Assembly (NCBI GenBank): GCA_948567375.1
Contig: OX419755.1
Location: forward strand, 44,769,001 to 44,833,000
Direction of reading: 5' to 3'
Length of the DNA: 64,000 nt
Source of the DNA: Lunularia cruciata
Lineage: Eukaryota > Streptophyta > Marchantiopsida > Lunulariales > Lunulariaceae
A model generated the notes under the pieces. That model was not told the DNA's origin and searched no databases. It was given only the letters and a program-made list of their open reading frames with translations. Below are positions 57,299 through 64,000 of the stretch, one piece after another (position 1 is the first letter of the stretch; each line of letters starts with the position of its first letter). Made by a program: the position numbers and the translations under genes.

Positions 57299-57458
57299 CT
57301 AAAGTTTTTGGTATGTTTTTAACTTTTGCCTTATTAGTGGAAGTCCTCTTTTAGAAACTTCTATATCTAATCTACTAAGACCATCATGTATTGCATCACT
57401 AAAGATATTACCATTCCATTTTCATTTGTAGCTAATTTGTCTAGTTAATGGTATTACA
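57299..57458 (-). repeat. Family-2 LTR, first part, right of copy C
   Basis: On the minus strand it begins TGTAATACC at 57458 and runs to the insertion point of copy C at 57299, starting with the CTAAA duplication. Together with 51225-51622 it reconstitutes one minus-strand family-2 LTR. Confidence 0.85.
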
Positions 57459-58190
57459 AGCTTCCTTCTATATAAGATGCGGTATTCTTGTTATGAAGCT
57501 AATGCTCAAAAGGTTGTACTAGTACCAGTGTGTTGGTCAAGTTAGTTGTAGGTTCCCAAGTGGCCTCATACAATAGGTATCCTTTTTAGTGAACAAGATA
57601 TTCTACATGTTGATGGTGGGTGCCTTGGATGCATTTTTGGAGAATGTGCTCTACTTTGTATTCTTTTGTTCCATCAATGAGTTTTGGACAAAATCAAGCT
57701 TCTTGTATGGAAAGAAAGTATAGAGGTCAGGGTGGATAACATCATAGCAAAGAAACATGGAACATTGAATGGATCTTCATGTGTGAAGGTAGCTCAAGAT
57801 GATATGCCATTTCTATGATGCATTGGATGATAGGAAAAAGACCAATAAAGTAAGGTTTGAACTTACAAGGGTCAACCAACTTTATGTTTGTAGTGGAAAA
57901 CCACACTTGATCCCCAAATTCAAACTCCATATTTTTGTGATGTGTATTTGCATATTGTTTTTGGCAATTTTGAGCTATCTGCAACTTATTCTTGGCATTG
58001 TCCATGCCTTGTTGGATTTGAGACACAAAAGCATTGACAACATCAACTTTGGTAGCCAGTGGTTATTATAATGTCTTGTTGGATTTTTATAATGTATTGT
58101 CCATGCCTTCTTGGATTTGAGACACAATTATTGTCCAAGCAATTCTTGGCATTGTCCATGCCTTGTTGAATTTGAGACACAATTACTCAA
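57459..58190 (-). pseudogene. Family-2 integrase C-terminus and chromodomain, remnant
   Basis: An open stretch of 94 codons (58026-57742) shows the integrase C-terminal part: NCQKQYANTHHKNMEFEFGD, QVWFSTTNIKL, FHVSLL. The decayed chromodomain region lies between 57740 and 57500. A word of about 32 bases, ATTGTCCATGCCTTGTTGGA and following, recurs at 57989, 58093 and 58152, a local duplication at the truncated left end of the remnant. It belongs to the LTR split by copy C. Confidence 0.75.
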
Positions 58191-58194
58191 ATTA

Positions 58195-58280
58195 GTGCCT
58201 TGTCGGAGTATTGAATGTGAAGCTTTCTGTTTTTTCTTGTGTGTTTCTCTTGTAAGTTCTCCTACTCTTGAAAGATTACA
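58195..58280 (+). repeat. Family-2 5' LTR, last part only
   Basis: It matches the last 85 bases of the LTR at 14109-14708 (GTGAAGCTTTCTG, GTGTTTCTCTTG, TTGAAAGATTA). The primer site after it is mutated beyond use. It belongs to the element that runs to the window end. Confidence 0.7.
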
Positions 58281-58289
58281 ATAGAAAAA

Positions 58290-61200
58290 TAGCAGGTGTT
58301 TTAATCCAAGAGAGTGGATCACCCCTCTTGGAGGAACATGGGCTACTAAGACTAAGTAATTTTGAGTAAAAAAACTATAGTGCAATAGATAAATTAGGAG
58401 TGTTTTAGAGAGAGAGATCGGATGGAGGCTCTTAGAGGAAAATTTCTTGTACCTTGCTTTTTATTCTTGAATCTATTCACATCAAGATTATGTATATCCA
58501 ATGTGAGCAAGTGAGAGTATATCTTATTTACCATTTTGGAGTAGAGTTCATGGATATAGTGATGAATCCACCAAACTCAATGATGTTACTTGTGGTGATC
58601 TATGATAAATAGTGTGATTTTACAATCTACATTTTGTTATGATGGATCTAAATATACCAAATCCTTTCCTTTTCAACACTTAAGTAGAAACCCGTTATGT
58701 GGTTAGATTGAAAGTAATGTTTAGGGATTTCATAATTTGCAATATTGGTGAGGAATATTATCAATAAGTGATAACCCCAATGGTAGTCCCCATAGTCTAT
58801 GCCCCTTCTTGATTGATCACATTAACCATCTATTGAAGTAGGAAATAGCAATTGAGCATTTAATGCATGTATAAATCATGAATCCGTAGTTGCAAGATTT
58901 GATGTAAGGAATGCAGGGGATGTTGAACAAGTTTTGGGAGATCAAGATGACCATGGAGGCATTGCAAAGTCAAGTATGTACCTTCAAGAATGATCAAGCA
59001 ATGCACAAAGGGAGACTATCCTAAAACCTTCTACCAATGGTTGAAGTACTTGGAGAGTCATCCATGCCAATGTCACCGACCCTAATCAACAATGAAGCCA
59101 CATTGTTACTATATATGAAGAAAACATGCAAATCAAGCCTTAAAAGGGATAGCATTCTATGGGAGCAGTGGAGAACTAGATTTCAAGAATGAATCAATAC
59201 TTTTGATCATTCACAATTGAGATCACTGATCACTGATCATTCCGCAAGCGTGTTTGCATGTTAGTACTTGATCGATAAATCCTTCACATGGTATGATGCA
59301 TAAGAAAAATCAATCTTGGTAGAATGCAGAGGTCACTTGGACAGCCATGCAAGAAGGGCTGTTGGATAATTTCCAATCCACGGATTTTGTACAGATGGCT
59401 CAAACCCAACTATGGAGGCTGAAGCAAAAGAACATCATACAAGAGTACATGGAGACATTTCTTGATCTACACATTGTAATAACTAACATGAGTCTAGCAA
59501 AAGCTCTGAATAATTTCAAACAAAGGTTAAAGGAGAAAATTCACCAAGAAGTAATGGTACAAAACCCTCACACAATTTTTGAAGCCATTGCTTATGCTCA
59601 AAGAATAGCAAGAGTGCTTGGAGGAGGTGAAGAGGTAGTCTTGAATCAAAATTATTGGCTAAGACACAACACTTTGGTGAACCAATTCCTATGAAGTTTG
59701 GCAACATTTGGTTTTGAGACCAAGGAGCACAACCACTCCATGGAGAACAAGAACGGTTGAAGAAAGGAGAGATGGGGTCTTGTAAGGAGAAGGGACTTGA
59801 GTAGGACAATGTTGTTGTTATAATTGCAGCCGAGTTGGGCACATAGCCATCAATTGTCATGCTAATTTTTCTAGAGGCACTCAGCCTCTATATAGGCAAT
59901 CTTTGAACAACATGGAGAGATAAATTGAAGAGGAAGATGCCAAAATCACATCAAAAGATGAAGATCACCAATAATTCCTCACATCCTTATTAGCTCCATG
60001 GAGAAGGAAAAAAGCAAGGAGAAGAAGAAGACAAGTATGCAAAGATTGAGGAAGTTAAACTCACAATTGATTGTTGTAAATGGAGTCCTAGAAGGCAATA
60101 AGGTGAGAATATTGATAGACCCTTGAGCAACAAAGAATTTTTTATCTCACTTTGTTGCAATAAGGTTAAGGATAGATCAAGAGAAGGATGAAATGAAAAA
60201 ACTAAAATTATCCAATGGGTAGACAAAGAGGATTGAGTCATTACTAGAAAGGTAGCACTTTTTATAAGAGAACATTAGGAAGCAATTGAGTGGTGAGTGA
60301 TATGGTTAGCTCAATATGATGCAATCTGAGATATGATGTGGAAGGAGCACTACAACCCCATAATCTATTGGAGGAAGAAAGTAGTATCCATTGGCAAGTG
60401 AACTTGCCAATGGATAAATCATCAGGGTTGGTTAAAGAAAGATCACACGTGCAAGAATTACCTCTCTATGTTATAGGGACAACAACTATCTGTAAGATAG
60501 ATAGATGTTTCATGGGTCCAATAAGAGAAGTCCGGAGTGCACAACTTGATAAACAAATTCTTAAGAAATTGAAAGATGTGGTCAATGAGTTTTAAGATAT
60601 CTTCTTAGATGACCTTCCCTCAAAATTACCACCAAAAAGGAGAGTAGATCATAAAATTGAGATAATTCATCGAAAGACACCTCCTTATAAGGCCCCATAT
60701 CATCTATCACCTCATGAGTTGGAGGAGTGTAAGGCTTAAATCAAGGATATGCTACAAAAAGGGTTTATCCAATCTAGCATATCACCATATGGAGTTCTTA
60801 TCTTGTTTGTGAAGAAGAAGGATGGTACAATATGCATGTCCATTGACTATCAAGGCCTAAATCAACAAATGATGAAAAAAAATACCCCTTACCTCCCATG
60901 GATGACCTGTTCAATCAACTCAACAAGGCAAAACACTTCACCAAACTTGATCTATAGAGTGGTTTCAACCAAATTTGGATTGTAGAGGAAGACATACACA
61001 AAATTGCTTTTCAAACAAGGTATTGTCACTTTGAGTACCTAGTGATGCTTTTTGGCCTAACCAATGAGTTTGATGAATTATATACATACTTAGATAAATC
61101 TATTAGTATTTTCCTAGATGACATCCTAGCCTAAAATAGGATGATGATAGAACACAAGCAACATTTACAAGAAGTGTTCCAAATTCTACGACAAAATCAA

Positions 61201-61336
61201 TTGTATACCAAAATCTCAAAGTGCAAGTTTGGCAAGTCTGAAGTAAACTACTTGGGGCATAGAGTAAGTGTAGAAGGTATTCAAGTGTTCAGAGATAAAT
61301 TAGAGGTCATTCAAAAATAGAGTGCTCTAGAAGATC
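58290..61336 (+). mobile_element. Family-2 chromovirus copy D, left part: gag, protease, RT
   Basis: Leader and gag start (58690-59200) match 14724-15650. The later gag (59347-59694) is open for 115 codons (TQLWRLKQKNIIQEYMETF, FEAIAYAQRIARV), followed by a CCHC knuckle CYNCSRVGHIAINC (59816-59857). The protease at 60080-60250 has RILIDP then a stop in place of DSGA. RT runs 60600-61330, with FIQSSISPYGVLILFVKKKDG, MSIDYQGLNQQM and the connection LGHRVSVEG. A solo LTR interrupts it at 61337. Heavily decayed. Confidence 0.82.
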
Positions 61337-62021
61337 TATGAGCCAGCTTGTCTCTCACTCAAGATGAACCTCTGATGGTTATTATGGTAGTGCACCATGG
61401 CCAAGAAGGCAAAGAACCCCAACTCCATCATACTCTTCCAAGGCTAACATTCCAAGACTCAAGACATTGCTCACTAGAGAGCTCACTAAGAGAGATAATT
61501 GCAAATGAAAAGATGATGAGTAACTCCTCACCTCTAGTTTATATACTTATGAAATAGTTATGCACCAGAGTTACTAATTACTTAAGTAACTCAAGTTACT
61601 AGGCTAAAAGTCAAATAAAGTCAAAAAGTTAAAGGAATATCTATCCTCTCAAGAATATTCTCCTAAGCATGTGGTCCTATCATGACCCAACCACTAAGGC
61701 AAGAATTCAATCACATGGGCTGTCCTTGGACTATAGAAGAATCCAAAACAAAAAGGCTTGTGGGTCCAAGAGTTCTTAACTCTTTCCTTAAAGCCAAATA
61801 CCTAGGAATAATACCAAGTCAATACACTAGAATCCAAAATAATGGTGCTTATCTTATCTACTTCCTCTAAAGTAAAATCCCCTCTATCTTAGCTATGACT
61901 AATTTGGCTAATCATGACTAAGGTAGAACCATCCTTTATCTCTATATAAATCTTATCTCTCAAGTACTTATAATACCAAGCTAAATATCACAATATCACA
62001 CATGCACAAATGGGTGTTACA
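61337..62021 (-). repeat. Family-4 solo LTR, second copy
   Basis: 685 bp, minus-strand homologue of 21832-22524, starting TGTAACACCC at 62021 and ending ...GGCTCATA at 61337. Flanks are GATC (61333-61336) and AATC (62022-62025). The RT coding line of copy D resumes after it (QLRSFLGFVW). Internal TATA box at 61538-61545 on the minus strand. Confidence 0.85.
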
Positions 62022-63659
62022 AATCAGACTCAACTTAGGAGTTTCTTGGGATTTGTGTGGTTATATCATCAATTTGTCAAGGACTTCTCCAAGGTTATAT
62101 AACTTCTAATGGCACTACTTGGCAAGTGGAAGAAGTAGATGTGAGGAACCACACAAGAATTGGCCTTTCAACAATTGAAAGATGCATTACTACATGCACC
62201 AATCTTGAATGGTATGACCCAAAATGTCCAATCAAGTTGGCTATGGATGCATCAAGCGTAGCAAAGAGGAGTAGTCCTACAACACGAGTGGATTGATAGA
62301 TGATACCCAATTGCATATTTCTCTTGAAAACTATTATTGGCAGAATCCAACTACCATACCACCAAATAAGAAGAGTTGGCTATTGTCTTCGCAACCAAGC
62401 ATTGGAAGCACTATCTTGGCAAGAAGGCATTTGTAGTCGAGACAAACCATAAATATCTAGTCTACCTTGAGACATAGAAAGGTCTATCTCATCAATAGAT
62501 TGGTTGGCAAAGTGAAGACAACGGTTCAACATGATGATCACATATGTGGAAGGCAAGAAGCAAGTTACATATGCATTCACCCGAATGCCTATAGCAAACA
62601 CTTTGGTGGTAAAGGTCAAGATGAACCTTAAATTCTGGCCAAGGATTCTTATTGCTATAAAAATTGCTACCCACAAATTGTAGGAGCTCGATCATCCAAA
62701 GGTATCACCAATACCCAAGGATCACTTTTTTGATAATAGGTTATGGATCTCGGATACCGCAGACATAAGAATCACCATCCTAGTGGAATGTCATGATTCC
62801 GCCATTGTAGGTCATGTTGGAGTAGACAAGACCTTGGATGCAATCAAATGCCATTACTATTGGCCCTAGATGAGTAATGATGTGATGGAGTATGTTCAAA
62901 GTTGCATACTCTATCAACAACATAAAGCTTCTAATCAAGCTCTCCTAAGACTCCTTCAACCCCTCTCTACTCCTACATAATGTTGGGAACAAGTCACACC
63001 ATTCTTCCTCATGTATGGAGAGCATCCTTTCACACCTTTGAGCTTGAAGAAGATTTTCCTAATGGATACCAAGGAGACGTTGTCAACACTTTTGTTTCCA
63101 AAATCCAATAGGGAGTGGAGAACTCAAAGTACACATTGCAAATCACCCAAAATAGATAAAAATAGGATGCAAATGCATATCACCAACATATGGAGTTCAA
63201 TTTTGGGATCAAGTCTGGCTTTCAACAACCAACCTCACATTAGTTGGCCCTTGTAAGCTCATACCTTGTTTTATTGGGCCTTTTCACATCCTTCATCAAA
63301 TTGGCACAATGGCTTATCACCTCAAGCTACCGCCACACATGAAGATCCATCCAATATTCCATATTTCCTTACCACGTAGATAAGTACCCCGACCGCCCTA
63401 CTTTACTTCCATACAAGAAACTTGACCTTGTCCAACACTCATTGATGACATGGAAGAATATGAAGTCAAATGCATTCTCAAGAAATGCATCCGTGGTACT
63501 CGCATCTGCATGGGGAATATCTTGTATATTAGAAAGGGTACCTACTATATAAGGCCATATGGGAGCCAACAGCCAACTTGACCAATGCACCGATGTTAGT
63601 GAAATCTTTTGAGCAACAACTTTGTGACAAGGACATTGTGTCTTAAAAGAGGAGAGGCT
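62022..63659 (+). mobile_element. Family-2 chromovirus copy D, right part: RNase H, integrase, chromodomain
   Basis: Resumes with QLRSFLGFVW, then RNase H (62190-62600; PIKLAMDASS, VTYAFTRM-like), integrase (62690-63330; the H...H zinc part near 62800-62920, GQVWLSTTNL-like and HMKIHPIFHISLP), and chromodomain at 63440-63600 (DDMEEYEVKCIL, LYIRKGTYY). A polypurine tract lies at 63645-63659. Stops are frequent. Confidence 0.8.
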
Positions 63660-64000
63660 TGTAACACCAATAGCTAGATATATTATATAGAGGTGAAAAT
63701 TAGCTTGGTAACGTATGAAAGGATTTTATATGTGATGGAATAAGTAGATTAGATAGAGGTGTCACCAAAAGAGTACTTCTACTAATAGAGTAGGAGCAAA
63801 AAATAACCTAAACTTTAGAGCTAATTTTGGAGCCTAAAAGGATGAATAAGGCCTTGAAAATGTGTATCTACCCATGTAAACATAGGTTGGTCTTCCTTTC
63901 ACTGTTTTTCTAGTCAAACTTTCCCATGGTACCTCACCCATGCAATATAGGAAGATTCTCTAAAGATACCCTCTAGTCAAACATTATTGACCCACCATAT
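63660..64000 (+). repeat. Family-2 3' LTR of copy D, cut by window end
   Basis: Begins TGTAACACC directly after the polypurine tract and matches the first 340 bases of the LTR at 14109. Its remainder lies beyond the window. Confidence 0.85.

Overview
The window looks like nuclear DNA from a land plant with a large, transposon-filled genome. The evidence is nested and decayed Ty3/gypsy chromoviruses with plant-type initiator-Met primer sites, a plant-style LINE, a PIF/Harbinger relic, and one spliced nuclear gene, U11-48K, for a minor-spliceosome protein. The species cannot be fixed from sequence alone; a lycophyte, fern, bryophyte or gymnosperm would fit the TE density. No organellar or bacterial genes, rRNA or CRISPR arrays were seen.

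Layout. 1-6479: two family-1 gypsy copies head to head (A on -, B on +). 6480-7725: 3' end of a family-2 chromovirus (-). 8476-11046: decayed gene for a long acidic coiled-coil protein, probably element-derived. 11571-15650: family-2 pieces and a family-3-type LTR. 15781-18489: mostly unrecognised, with small repeats. 18490-23104: decayed family-3 pol (+), split by a solo LTR. 24440-25330: PIF/Harbinger transposase relic. 29477-39960: a nearly complete family-3 element (-) with associated LTRs. 41297-45117: U11-48K gene (+), five exons. 48400-51190: LINE relic (-). 51623-57298: a complete family-1 element (+) with a perfect 5-bp target duplication, nested in a family-2 LTR. 58195-64000: a family-2 chromovirus (+), split by a second copy of the solo LTR found in family 3.

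The main discovery candidate is family 3. Its pol carries a complete C5-cytosine DNA methyltransferase domain (motifs I, IV, VI, VIII, IX and X) between protease and reverse transcriptase, and its integrase ends in a C4HC3 PHD finger instead of a chromodomain. Protease, methyltransferase and RT are still almost in one frame, so they were probably one polyprotein. A second, older copy on the other strand has the same protease-methyltransferase-RT order, so this is a feature of the family and not a chance insertion. The element thus pairs a DNA-methylation writer with a likely histone-tail reader. The leader of the better copy also has a 16-bp tandem array with a G-box (CACGTG) in every unit.

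The U11-48K gene is the only host gene I can support. Its CHHC zinc finger and basic C-terminal block are intact and all four introns are ordinary GT-AG introns, so it is probably functional although TEs surround it.
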